From contig NZ_CP037933.1 in the NCBI RefSeq assembly GCF_004355225.1, positions 310,001-374,000 on the forward strand: a DNA stretch of 64,000 nt, written 5' to 3'. The translations under genes were made by a program, and so were the position numbers. The stretch comes from Flavobacterium nackdongense (GTDB lineage: Bacteria > Bacteroidota > Bacteroidia > Flavobacteriales > Flavobacteriaceae). Each line of letters opens with the position of its first letter. Positions within the stretch are counted from its first letter, which is position 1. The notes beneath the pieces are model-generated. The model ran no database searches. It was not told the DNA's origin and worked only from the letters and a program-made list of their open reading frames with translations. Of the stretch, positions 34,081 through 42,725 are shown piece after piece.

Positions 34081-34165
34081 ATTAGCCCCGATAGTAGTGG
34101 AAATCCTTTGTGGCCGGTGTTCGGCCGCAAAGATTGTAGCGGATAGCGGGAGCAGAGCCCGTAAA
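34081..34165. repeat. Structured intergenic element with long hairpin
   Basis: AATCCTTTGTGGCCG and CGGCCGCAAAGATT (34098..34131) form a stem of about 14 bp with two mismatches around GTGTT. The flanks CCCCGATAGTAGTGG and GTAGCGGATAGCGGG can also pair (CCCG with CGGG). I recall closely similar sequences, with a different central hairpin, between other flavobacterial genes, but could not check that here. Confidence 0.55.
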
Positions 34166-34219
34166 AACCCCAAAAAGTCTTGCTCCTAAAAATCAATCCA
34201 TTATCTCTGGAGAATTATT

Positions 34220-34249
34220 TTGCAGTTCAAAATAAAAGAATTACTTTTG
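34220..34249 (+). promoter_or_regulatory. Promoter of rpsA
   Basis: TTG (34220..34222) and TACTTTTG (34242..34249) are 19 bp apart, a good Bacteroidota promoter. It implies a leader of about 115 bases before the rpsA ATG, containing ACAAC-TTCT-GTTGT near 34301..34314, which could be used for autogenous control as known for S1 in other bacteria. Confidence 0.65.
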
Positions 34250-34368
34250 CAGTCCTTTTGGTGAATAAGAGTTTCCTTTAGGTAAAAACTAATTATACAA
34301 ACAACTTCTGTTGTTTTCTAGCACGTTATGAAACTCGAGAAAATGCAGAATACAAATTTTTAATCAGC

Positions 34369-36144
34369 ATGTCTGAACAATTAAAATCACAAGAAGAGTT
34401 TTTAGCAAATTTTAACTGGCACAACTTCGAAGAAGGTATTGATGCCGTAGATGAGAAAAACTTACAAGAATTCGAAGACCTAGTTTCAAAAACTTTTATC
34501 GCGACAGATCAAGAAGAAGTAGTAGAAGGTATCGTTGTTAGAATTACTGATAGAGACGTTATCGTTGATATCAACGCAAAATCGGAAGGTGTTATTTCAT
34601 TGAACGAATTCCGTTACAATCCAGCACTTAAAGTAGGTGACAAAGTAGAAGTATTGATTGACATCCGTGAGGATAAAACAGGTCAGTTAGTATTGTCTCA
34701 CAGAAAAGCACGTACTATCAAATCATGGGATAGAGTTATTTCGGCTAACGAAACAGGAGAAATCGTTACTGGTTTTGTGAAATGCAGAACTAAAGGTGGT
34801 ATGATCGTGGACGTTTTCGGAATTGAAGCTTTCCTTCCAGGTTCTCAAATTGATGTGAAACCAATTAGAGACTACGATGTATATGTAAATAAAAACATGG
34901 AATTCAAAGTGGTAAAAATCAACCACGAATTCAAAAATGTTGTTGTATCTCACAAAGCGCTTATCGAAGCGGATATTGAAGTACAGAAAAAAGAAATCAT
35001 TGGAAAATTACAAAAAGGCCAAGTATTAGAAGGTGTTGTTAAAAACATTACTTCTTACGGTGTGTTTATTGACCTTGGTGGTGTTGATGGATTGATCCAC
35101 ATCACTGACCTTTCTTGGTCAAGAATCAACCATCCATCTGAAGTTCTTGAGTTAGATCAAGTTCTTAATGTGGTTATCCTTGATTTTGATGATGAGAAAA
35201 CAAGAATCCAATTAGGATTGAAACAATTGAACGCTCACCCTTGGGATGCTCTTGATGCTAATTTAACTATTGGTGACAAAGTAAAAGGTAAAGTAGTAGT
35301 TATCGCTGATTACGGTGCATTTATCGAAGTGGCTGAAGGTGTTGAAGGTTTGATCCACGTTTCTGAAATGTCATGGTCAACTCATTTGCGTTCTGCTCAA
35401 GATTTCGTAAAAGTAGGTGATGTTGTTGAAGCTGTTATCTTAACTCTTGACAGAGATGACCGTAAAATGTCATTGGGTATCAAACAATTGACTCAAGATC
35501 CTTGGACTGATATTACTTCTAAATATCCAGTAGGTTCTAAACATGTAGGTATCGTAAGAAACTTTACAAACTTTGGAATTTTCGTAGAATTGGAAGAAGG
35601 TATCGACGGATTGATTTACATCTCTGACCTTTCTTGGACTAAGAAAATCAAACACCCATCTGAATTTGTAAATGTTGGTGAAAAATTGGACGTAGTTGTA
35701 TTAGAATTGGATGTTGATGGACGTAAATTATCTTTAGGTCACAAACAAACTACTGCTAATCCTTGGGATCAATACGAAGATTCATTCGCAGTGGGAACAA
35801 TCCACTCAGGTGAAATCTCTGAAATTGTTGACAAAGGAGCTACTGTAGAATTTGGTGATGATATCGTTGCTTTCATTCCTACTCGTCACCTTGAAAAAGA
35901 AGACGGTAAGAAATTGAAAAAAGGCGAAACTGCTGAATTCAAAGTAATCGAATTCAACAAAGAATTCAAAAGAGTAGTAGCCTCTCACACCGCTATTTTC
36001 CGTGAGGAAGAAGAAAAAGCAGTGAAAGCGGTTGCCGAAGCAGTTGCAGCAAATACAAATGCTCCAGCTTCAACTCTTGGTGATGCCAATGATATTCTTG
36101 CTGGTTTGAAAGCCAAAATGGAAAAAAACGAGAAAAAGAAATAA
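34369..36144 (+). CDS. rpsA: 30S ribosomal protein S1
   Basis: The 591-residue protein has repeated S1 RNA-binding domains; GLIHITDLSW, GLIHVSEMSW and GLIYISDLSW mark successive central repeats and GYG/GVF strands precede them. It binds mRNA and helps the 30S subunit initiate, which matters in Bacteroidota with weak Shine-Dalgarno use. The codon use is that of a highly expressed gene. The C-terminal tail (ANDILAGLKAKMEKNEKKK) is also present as a decayed duplicate downstream. Confidence 0.97.
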   Translation: MSEQLKSQEEFLANFNWHNFEEGIDAVDEKNLQEFEDLVSKTFIATDQEEVVEGIVVRITDRDVIVDINAKSEGVISLNEFRYNPALKVGDKVEVLIDIREDKTGQLVLSHRKARTIKSWDRVISANETGEIVTGFVKCRTKGGMIVDVFGIEAFLPGSQIDVKPIRDYDVYVNKNMEFKVVKINHEFKNVVVSHKALIEADIEVQKKEIIGKLQKGQVLEGVVKNITSYGVFIDLGGVDGLIHITDLSWSRINHPSEVLELDQVLNVVILDFDDEKTRIQLGLKQLNAHPWDALDANLTIGDKVKGKVVVIADYGAFIEVAEGVEGLIHVSEMSWSTHLRSAQDFVKVGDVVEAVILTLDRDDRKMSLGIKQLTQDPWTDITSKYPVGSKHVGIVRNFTNFGIFVELEEGIDGLIYISDLSWTKKIKHPSEFVNVGEKLDVVVLELDVDGRKLSLGHKQTTANPWDQYEDSFAVGTIHSGEISEIVDKGATVEFGDDIVAFIPTRHLEKEDGKKLKKGETAEFKVIEFNKEFKRVVASHTAIFREEEEKAVKAVAEAVAANTNAPASTLGDANDILAGLKAKMEKNEKKK

Positions 36145-36171
36145 TCTTTTAATTGTTTTGAATATAGAGAG

Positions 36172-36200
36172 TCCCACGCTAAAGCGTGGGATTTTTTTTT
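36172..36200 (+). terminator. Terminator of rpsA
   Basis: CCCACGC-TAAA-GCGTGGG followed by ATTTTTTTTT, 28 bases past the stop: a classic rho-independent terminator. Confidence 0.95.
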
Positions 36201-36300
36201 ACCACAAATTACACAAATTACAAAAATTACGCGGATTTTACATCGCCTATTCGCTTCGCTCGGGTTACGGATTTTATTTTGATAGTTATGGTATATTGTT
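36201..36300. repeat. Dispersed repeat fragment ACCACAAATTACACAAATT
   Basis: ACCACAAATTACACAAATTA leads into CGCGGATTTT and TTCGCTTCGCTCGGGTTACGG. The second half recurs at 39976..40000 (TTCGCTTCGCTCGGGTCACGG). Confidence 0.6.
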
Positions 36301-36308
36301 TTTTGAGA

Positions 36309-36393
36309 TAGTAATGGTATTATTGCTGGTTTGAAAGCCAAAATGGAAAAAAACTAGAAAAAGAAATATTCTTTTAATCGTTTGAATATAGAA
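36309..36393 (+). repeat. Decayed duplicate of the rpsA 3' end
   Basis: This stretch repeats 36084..36169 with an offset of 225 bp. Thirty bases are identical from GCTGGTTTGAAAGCC onward, and the match continues past the stop codon into TTGAATATAGA. The copy has TAG where rpsA has GAG (AACTAGAAA versus AACGAGAAA), so it cannot extend the protein. It is a tandem duplication remnant. Confidence 0.9.
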
Positions 36394-36526
36394 ATCCTTC
36401 GAAGCAATGTCTGGATTTTTTTGTGGTTTATCGCAATTGAAGCTGCAAAAACTATTCGGAATTCAAATTAAATTAATATCTTCCGCTTGATAATTTAAAA
36501 AAAGTAAAATAGATAAATAGTATTGT

Positions 36527-37723
36527 ATGAAATTAAACCGTTGTACTCCATTTTTAATGCTATGCCTAGCAATATCAATTTTAAGCTCTTGTGGTTCGAG
36601 TTCTAAGGTAGACAACCGCTCCAATTCGAATAAGATGCCAAATGATGCCATTCTCGAGAATAAAGAGGCAGTTTTATCCATTATTAAAAAGGTCAACAAT
36701 CATTGGCAAATCACACATCCAGTGCCAGATCGTGCTTTTTGGAATCCTGCAGCTTATCATACAGGTAATATTGAAGCTTACAAAGTTACAGGAAATATGG
36801 ACTATTTAGTGTATTCAAAAGCTTGGGCGGAAAAAAACCAATACAAAGGGGCTAAATCTAAAAATAAATCGGATTGGAAATATACTTACGGTGAAACGGA
36901 TGATTATGTCCTTTTTGGAGATTGGCAAATTGCTTTTCAAACTTATATTGATATTTATACTTTAGAAGGAAAAAAAGATCCCGAGAAGATCAAGCGCGCG
37001 CTTGAAGTGATGGAATATCAAATGGGTACTAATGCCGTCGATTATTGGTGGTGGGTAGACGGTCTTTATATGGTAATGCCCGTTATGACGAAGCTTTATA
37101 AAGTAACCGGTAACGAATTATATTTAAAAAAATTACACGAATACTTGAGCTATTCCAATAGTATCTTGTATGACGATGCTTCGCAGTTGTACTTTCGCGA
37201 CGCTAAGTATGTGTACCCCAAACATCAAAGCGCAAACGGTAGAAAAGACTTTTGGGCACGAGGAAACGGATGGATTTTTGCGGGCTTAGCAAAAGTTATT
37301 CAAGATTTACCAAAAGATGCGCTCCATCGCGATGAATATATCAATCGTTTTAAAGCATTGGCAAATTCTTTAATGAAATCGCAACAACCCGAAGGATATT
37401 GGACAAGATCTATTCTAGACGTTGATCATGCGCCAGGACCAGAGACAAGTGGGACTGCTTTTTTTACCTATGGTTATTTATGGGGAATTAACAATGGCAT
37501 ATTAGATAAAAAGACCTACTTGCCGGTAGTTGGAAAAAGTTGGAAATACCTAACTAAGGTCGCGCTTCAAGATGATGGAAGAGTTGGATATGTACAACCC
37601 ATAGGCGAAAAAGCTATTCCAGGGCAGATTGTAAATGCCAATTCTACTGCTGATTTTGGCGTGGGTGCTTTTTTATTGGCGGCTTCAGAAATGTACCGTT
37701 ATTTGGATCTTAAAAAAATGTAA
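36527..37723 (+). CDS. Glycoside hydrolase family 105-like lipoprotein
   Basis: The 398-residue protein has a lipobox ISILSSC (Cys about 22) and an (alpha/alpha)6 fold of the GH88/GH105 type: WNPAAYHTGNIEAYKVTG, WWWVDGLYMVMPVMTKLYKVTG, FWARGNGWIFAGL, PEGYWTRSILD and TSGTAFFTYGYLWGINNG. GH105 enzymes split unsaturated galacturonyl or glucuronyl residues from rhamnogalacturonan and other lyase products. The next gene (DUF2264) is 45 bp away and probably acts on the same polysaccharide. Confidence 0.85.
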   Translation: MKLNRCTPFLMLCLAISILSSCGSSSKVDNRSNSNKMPNDAILENKEAVLSIIKKVNNHWQITHPVPDRAFWNPAAYHTGNIEAYKVTGNMDYLVYSKAWAEKNQYKGAKSKNKSDWKYTYGETDDYVLFGDWQIAFQTYIDIYTLEGKKDPEKIKRALEVMEYQMGTNAVDYWWWVDGLYMVMPVMTKLYKVTGNELYLKKLHEYLSYSNSILYDDASQLYFRDAKYVYPKHQSANGRKDFWARGNGWIFAGLAKVIQDLPKDALHRDEYINRFKALANSLMKSQQPEGYWTRSILDVDHAPGPETSGTAFFTYGYLWGINNGILDKKTYLPVVGKSWKYLTKVALQDDGRVGYVQPIGEKAIPGQIVNANSTADFGVGAFLLAASEMYRYLDLKKM

Positions 37724-37768
37724 ACGAAAGAAAAACAGAGTAATCTCCCTTTAATTTAAAAATAAAAC

Positions 37769-39787
37769 ATGAAAAAAATATTTTTAGCGATAGCTGTTTT
37801 TTGTAGTGGTACTGTGCTATTTGCTCAGCAAAAAAATCAAAACTCTTCGAAAGAAGCTAGTGTTTTTCAAATTAAAAATCCAGATACTAGTTTGAGTCCT
37901 TATACAGGAATGACCAAGCAGCATTGGCGTGATGCCGCGCTTTATTTATTGGAAGGGGCTTTTAGTTATATTCACACTTTAGATGATACGATGAAGTTTC
38001 CCAAACAACCCGGGAAAAGTTATCCGCAAGATGAAAAAAAAGTTCCTATTGAAAAATTAGAAGGCTTAAGTAGAACTCTTTTTATTGCTTCCGTACTATT
38101 GAATGAAAATCCGGGTTTGGTGGTGAATAATATTAATGTAGGCGATTATTATCGCCATCAAATTTGTAAACTAGTAGACTCTTCAAGTGCAACTTTTATA
38201 GTCCCCAGAACTAAAAATAGTGGACCAAACCAGATATTAGTGGAGTATGGTGCAATTTGCATGTCCTTGATGACGAATCCCAAATTACTTTGGGATCCTT
38301 TGCCACAAGACAAAAAAGATGCCTTGGCCAAATCAATGCTGAGTTATGGTGATGGGCCAACTGTAGCATCCAACTGGAAGTTTTTTAACATATTTGTGCT
38401 GAGCTTTTTTAAAGATCAAGGTTATCAAGTAAACGAAAACTTATTGGTTGACTATTTGCAAAAATGCTTAGCTGATTACAGAGGTGAGGGTTGGTATAAT
38501 GATAATCCTGCCTATGACTATTACAGCATGTGGGGTTATCAATTGTATGGTGCTTTGTGGTCAGAATATTTTGGGAATAAGTACTACCCAGAATATGCAG
38601 CAAAATTTAGAAGTAATTTCAAAGATTTGAATTTGAATTATCCTTTACTGTTCAGTCGTGACGGAAAAATGATCATGTATGGTCGTAGTAATAGTTATCG
38701 CATTGCGTCGATTTCTGCCTTTCCCTTTATGGGATTAGAACAAGATGCAAGAATAAATTATGGATGGTTACGAAGAATTTCATCGGGCGTTTTAAAGCAA
38801 TTTTTACAGCATCCAGATTTTTTAAGGGATAATGTCCCCACGCTTGGTTTTTATGGACCATTTGAACCCACCGTGCAAATTTATAGCTGTCGTGGCAGTG
38901 TTTATTGGATGGGAAAAGCCTTTTTAGGATTACTCCTCCCTGATGATAATCCGTTTTGGACAGCCAAAGAAAATGAAGGTGATTGGGAAACAAAATTCAA
39001 AAAAGACAAGGTTTACAACAATTTTCAGGAAGAGTCTAAAATTTGTATAACAGATTATCCCGAAATTGGAGCCTCAGAGATTAGAGCATGGTGTAGTGAA
39101 AAAGCAAAAAACGATTGGCAAGGATTTAGATCTTCAGAAAATTACAATCGCTTAGCTTATAATAGTGCTTTTCCGTGGCAAGCCGATGGCAAAAATGGGG
39201 AAGTGGCAATGAATTATGTTTTTAAAAATAAAAATCAAGAATGGGAGCCTTTACGTTTGTACCAATTTAAAAAATTCGAAAACGGTATTTATTATCGTGA
39301 TGCCATTCTTGAAACAGATGAAAGTATTAAAATGAATCTTGCCGATATTCCACTGGCAAACGGTATTTTACGAATCGATAGAAACATAAGTACAAAAGAA
39401 GTATCGATGCGTTTGGGGCATTATGCCTTACCACAATTGGATAAAGAAATTACTACCGAAAGTAGAAAAATAAAAGGGCATATAGCTACCATTATCGATA
39501 ATGGAAAGTATCAATTGGCCATGATTCCTCTATTAGGGTGGGATAGTTCCGAGGTCATTTCAAGTACTGGACTCCATCCAGAAAGCAACAGTAGTAAAGG
39601 CATTAATGTAGCGGATTTATCTTCTATTACTACCAACGAATCTAATGTGTATGCAACCTTGATGCTTTGGAAACAGTCAGGAAAAAGGTTTGCAAATAAA
39701 GAATTAATACCCATTGGAAAAATTAAACCCTCTGGAAAAGCTGTTGAGGTGGAAATCGATGGTGAGACAAAGGTGATTGAATGGTAA
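37769..39787 (+). CDS. DUF2264 secreted protein
   Basis: The 672-residue protein has a signal peptide (MKKIFLAIAVFCSGTVLFAQ). From about residue 45 it follows DUF2264: GMTKQHWRDAALYLLEGAFSYI, KLEGLSRTLFIASVLL, VEYGAICMSLMTNP, WYNDNPAYDYYSMWGYQLYGALW and FSRDGKMIMYGRSNSYRIAS. The family has an (alpha/alpha) barrel plus beta domain as in polysaccharide lyases and hydrolases, and is often found with pectin or uronate loci. Its reaction is not established. Co-transcribed with the upstream GH105 gene. Confidence 0.85.
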   Translation: MKKIFLAIAVFCSGTVLFAQQKNQNSSKEASVFQIKNPDTSLSPYTGMTKQHWRDAALYLLEGAFSYIHTLDDTMKFPKQPGKSYPQDEKKVPIEKLEGLSRTLFIASVLLNENPGLVVNNINVGDYYRHQICKLVDSSSATFIVPRTKNSGPNQILVEYGAICMSLMTNPKLLWDPLPQDKKDALAKSMLSYGDGPTVASNWKFFNIFVLSFFKDQGYQVNENLLVDYLQKCLADYRGEGWYNDNPAYDYYSMWGYQLYGALWSEYFGNKYYPEYAAKFRSNFKDLNLNYPLLFSRDGKMIMYGRSNSYRIASISAFPFMGLEQDARINYGWLRRISSGVLKQFLQHPDFLRDNVPTLGFYGPFEPTVQIYSCRGSVYWMGKAFLGLLLPDDNPFWTAKENEGDWETKFKKDKVYNNFQEESKICITDYPEIGASEIRAWCSEKAKNDWQGFRSSENYNRLAYNSAFPWQADGKNGEVAMNYVFKNKNQEWEPLRLYQFKKFENGIYYRDAILETDESIKMNLADIPLANGILRIDRNISTKEVSMRLGHYALPQLDKEITTESRKIKGHIATIIDNGKYQLAMIPLLGWDSSEVISSTGLHPESNSSKGINVADLSSITTNESNVYATLMLWKQSGKRFANKELIPIGKIKPSGKAVEVEIDGETKVIEW

Positions 39788-39813
39788 TATTTTTATTAGG
39801 GTTAATTTATAGC

Positions 39814-39838
39814 AGATTAGGAATTGCATTCCTAATTT
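39814..39838. repeat. AGATTAGGAATT palindrome, copy 1
   Basis: AGATTAGGAATTGCATTCCTAATTT pairs with itself over 11 bp (ATTAGGAAT / ATTCCTAAT). Two more copies flank the ATPase gene at 42726..43880. Confidence 0.7.
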
Positions 39839-39899
39839 ATCTTACAATCTAAATTTGTAGTCCGTTTAACTCATTCTTTGTCAAACGGATTTCACTAGT

Positions 39900-40100
39900 A
39901 CATAGGAAAAATAATTGATTTTGAATCCAGTATTTGCGAGCAATCGGGACTTTTTTTAACATTGATTGCTTCTTCGTTTCGCTTCGCTCGGGTCACGGAT
40001 TTTGCTTTGATTGTTTTTTCTTCAGTTTTGGGTTGTAGCTATGCAAAAGTGAAACGTCTATGATTTCTTTAAAAACTATCATTTTTTCTATGTGGTTTAA
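39900..40100. repeat. Palindromic repeat, TTAACCACATAGA family, copy 3 (composite)
   Basis: The left end ACATAGGAAAAATAATTGATT is close to 1632..1650 of copy 1; the right end TCTATGTGGTTTAA (40087..40100) is intact. Inside is a CAATCGGGACTTTTTTT piece (also at 40511) and the TTCGCTTCGCTCGGG piece seen at 36250. It looks like several repeats layered in one spacer. Confidence 0.55.
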
Positions 40101-40142
40101 AATTTTAACTCTTACTTCAACAGAAAAGCTGTAGAACCATTT

Positions 40143-40175
40143 TTGTTATTGATAGTACTTATTTTTGTACTTTTG
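40143..40175 (+). promoter_or_regulatory. Promoter of the small antitoxin-like gene
   Basis: TTG (40143..40145) and TACTTTTG (40168..40175) are 22 bp apart, with the ATG at 40192. Confidence 0.55.
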
Positions 40176-40191
40176 TTTAAAATCAGATAAT

Positions 40192-40425
40192 ATGAAAGCT
40201 ATAAAACAAATTATTGATGTTGAAAATCATACGTTTAGCGTTGTGCTTCCAAAAGATTTTACTGCAAAAAGAGTAGAAGTCATCATTTTGCCTTCAAATC
40301 CAGAAGATGATATTCCGCAATGGCAACAAGAAAAATCAGAACGTCGTTACAAATACTATTTGCAAAATCTTGAAATTGCTATTTTGAATGAGGATTTTAT
40401 GAAGAAATTGGATGTTTTGAATTGA
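40192..40425 (+). CDS. Small antitoxin-like protein
   Basis: From the ATG at 40192 (17 bases after the promoter) the product is 77 residues: MKAIKQIIDVENHTFSVVLP, then KDFTAKRVEVIILPSNPEDD and a charged helical tail. The N-terminal beta pattern resembles AbrB/VapB-like or DUF2281-like antitoxins common in Bacteroidota. No toxin gene follows; instead there is an inverted repeat and then a T9SS protein. It may be an orphan. Confidence 0.5.
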   Translation: MKAIKQIIDVENHTFSVVLPKDFTAKRVEVIILPSNPEDDIPQWQQEKSERRYKYYLQNLEIAILNEDFMKKLDVLN

Positions 40426-40455
40426 GATAAGAAAAAATATTGATTTTGATATATT

Positions 40456-40521
40456 AAGTCCCGATTGTGTAATGCCCCAAATAGTGTCTAACTTTTTGGA
40501 GGTTTTACACAATCGGGACTT
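40456..40521. repeat. Inverted repeat with 17-bp arms
   Basis: AAGTCCCGATTGTGTAA (40456..40472) and TTACACAATCGGGACTT (40505..40521) are exact inverted copies around 32 bp that read TGCCCCAAATAGTGTC and TAACTTTTTGGAGG. The inner words look like ends of IS3-type elements (AAAAAGTTAGACACT on the other strand). It is followed by a T-run and may also terminate transcription of the small gene. Confidence 0.8.
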
Positions 40522-40620
40522 TTTTTGTTTAAATATTTTTACAAAATCGGAAAAAATATCCGTAAGAAAATCTATGCTAAAAATATATTAATTAGTATAT
40601 TTGAGTCTAAATTTCCCCAA

Positions 40621-42657
40621 ATGAAAAAAATCTACTTTTTATGGATTGCTTTATGCTTTTTTTCGAGTACAAAAGCACAGATTATTAATTTTCCTGATCC
40701 TATTTTTAAGGCGAAGTTGTTATCAGCAAAAGCCACTAACAATGTAGCAGGAGTAGGAACATCTTTTACCTATAATATCAATATTGATAGTAATAATGAT
40801 GGTGAAATCTCAGTTGATGAAGCTTTACAAGTTAATATTTTAAGAATAGGTGGTTCTTTAATTTCTGATCTTTCAGGGATAGAATATTTTAAGAATATTA
40901 CTTCTCTTATTTGTAATAATAATAAATTAACTAATCTTGATCTTTCTGCATTAACTAAATTAGTAGCGTTAGATTGTAAAAATAATTTACTGACAAGTTT
41001 GATTTTAAAAAACCCTAAACTTTTTCAAGTTTATTGTAATAGTAATATGTTATCAACTTTAGACGTAAGTAATCTTACTAATTTGATTCAATTGTATTGT
41101 AGTAATAATGATCTAAAATCTATTTTTATTAAAGGTTCTGGCTATAAGGGTGGTTTTGAAACAGTTTTTGATTTTATTGGTAATCCTAATCTAAAATATA
41201 TTTGTGCCAATGAATCCGTTCTTGTAGATATTCAAAACAAAGTTAGCACTTATGGTTATACAAATTGTGCTGTAAACTCCTATTGTTCTTTTGTTCCTGG
41301 AGGAACATTTTATACCATACAAGGCAGTCAAAAATTTGATAGTAACGCCAATGGTTGTGATGCTCTTGATGCTGTTGTTCCAAATCTAAAATTTTTAATC
41401 ACTGATGGAGTTACAACTGGAAGTTTTATCTCAGGTGCTACAGGTAATTATTCGATTCCTGTTCGTGCAGAAACACACACTGTAACTCCGAAATTTGAAA
41501 ACCCAAGCTATTTTATAGTTTCGCCAACAACTGTCAACGTAACGTTTCCAACTCAAATAAGCCCTTTTGTTCAAGATTTTTGCATTACAGCAAATGGAGT
41601 TCGTCCTGATTTAGAAGTTTCTATATTACCCTTAAGACCTGCAGTACCAGGTTTTGATGCGAAATATAAAATAGTCTATAAAAACAAAGGAAATCAAACA
41701 CAATCAGGTTCTGTAAATTTAAGTTTTGATGATGCCGTTTTAGCTCTTGTTGTTTCAAATCCCGCAACTACAACTCAAACAACAAATAATTTATCTTGGA
41801 ATTTTACCGATTTAAAACCCTTTGAAACTCGTGAAATTATTTTTACTCTAAATGTAAATTCTCCTATGGAAACTCCGCCAATAAATAGTGGTTCAGTTTT
41901 GTCTTATATAGCAACAATATCAAGTCCCACAACTGACGAAACGCCAATTGACAACACTTTTTCTTTTAATCAAACGGTTGTAAATTCATACGACCCAAAT
42001 GATAAAACATGTTTAGAGGGAACAACTATATCCCCATCTTTGATTGGTCAATATGTGCATTATATGATTCGTTTTGAAAATAATGGAACAGCAAACGCCA
42101 AGAATATTGTTGTATCAGATATGATTGATTTATCCAAATTTGATATTTCAACTTTAGTTCCAACAACTGCAAGTCATTCTTTTGTAACTAATATTACTGC
42201 TGGTAATAAAGTAGAATTTATCTTCGAGAACATTAATCTTCCTTTTGATGATGCGAATAACGATGGGTATATTGCTTTCAAAATTAAAACCTTGCCAACG
42301 CTTAAAGTGGGTGATACTTTTACCAATGACGCCAGTATTTATTTTGACTATAATTTTCCAATTGTGACAAAATTGGCCAGTTCCACTTTTAAAACTTTAG
42401 GAACACAGGATTTTGAGTTTTCGAATTATTTTACGGTATATCCAAATCCTGCAAAAGCGGTTTTGAATATTAGTCCGAAAGAAACTATTGAAGTGCAATC
42501 TATTAGTGTTTACAATGCTTTAGGACAATTAGTTTTGGTAATTCCTAATGCAGAGAAAGTGTCAAAAATTGATGTTTCGAGTTTGATAAGTGGAAATTAT
42601 TTTATCAAGATCAATTCAGATAAAGGAAGTTCGAATGCACGATTTGTGAAGGAGTAG
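40621..42657 (+). CDS. T9SS-sorted leucine-rich-repeat surface protein
   Basis: From the ATG at 40621 the product is 678 residues with signal peptide MKKIYFLWIALCFFSSTKAQ. Residues about 70-200 are short leucine-rich repeats (NNNKLTNLDLSALTKLVALDCK, NNLLTSLILKNPKLFQVYCN, SNMLSTLDVSNLTNLIQLYC). About 350-590 are beta-sandwich domains of the DUF11/DUF7619 type (VNSYDPNDKTCLEGTTIS, GQYVHYMIRFENNGTANAKN). The C-terminus (FTVYPNPAKAVLNIS ... GNYFIKI) is a type A T9SS sorting domain. It should be exported by gliding-type T9SS and attached to the cell surface. Confidence 0.88.
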   Translation: MKKIYFLWIALCFFSSTKAQIINFPDPIFKAKLLSAKATNNVAGVGTSFTYNINIDSNNDGEISVDEALQVNILRIGGSLISDLSGIEYFKNITSLICNNNKLTNLDLSALTKLVALDCKNNLLTSLILKNPKLFQVYCNSNMLSTLDVSNLTNLIQLYCSNNDLKSIFIKGSGYKGGFETVFDFIGNPNLKYICANESVLVDIQNKVSTYGYTNCAVNSYCSFVPGGTFYTIQGSQKFDSNANGCDALDAVVPNLKFLITDGVTTGSFISGATGNYSIPVRAETHTVTPKFENPSYFIVSPTTVNVTFPTQISPFVQDFCITANGVRPDLEVSILPLRPAVPGFDAKYKIVYKNKGNQTQSGSVNLSFDDAVLALVVSNPATTTQTTNNLSWNFTDLKPFETREIIFTLNVNSPMETPPINSGSVLSYIATISSPTTDETPIDNTFSFNQTVVNSYDPNDKTCLEGTTISPSLIGQYVHYMIRFENNGTANAKNIVVSDMIDLSKFDISTLVPTTASHSFVTNITAGNKVEFIFENINLPFDDANNDGYIAFKIKTLPTLKVGDTFTNDASIYFDYNFPIVTKLASSTFKTLGTQDFEFSNYFTVYPNPAKAVLNISPKETIEVQSISVYNALGQLVLVIPNAEKVSKIDVSSLISGNYFIKINSDKGSSNARFVKE

Positions 42658-42694
42658 TTTTCTTAATAAGAGTATTTTTGGACGCTTTTCTTGT

Positions 42695-42719
42695 AGATTA
42701 GGAATTGAATTCCTAATTT
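42695..42719. repeat. AGATTAGGAATT palindrome, copy 2
   Basis: AGATTAGGAATTGAATTCCTAATTT lies just before the ATPase start codon (7 bp away). Confidence 0.75.
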
Positions 42720-42725
42720 AGCATA

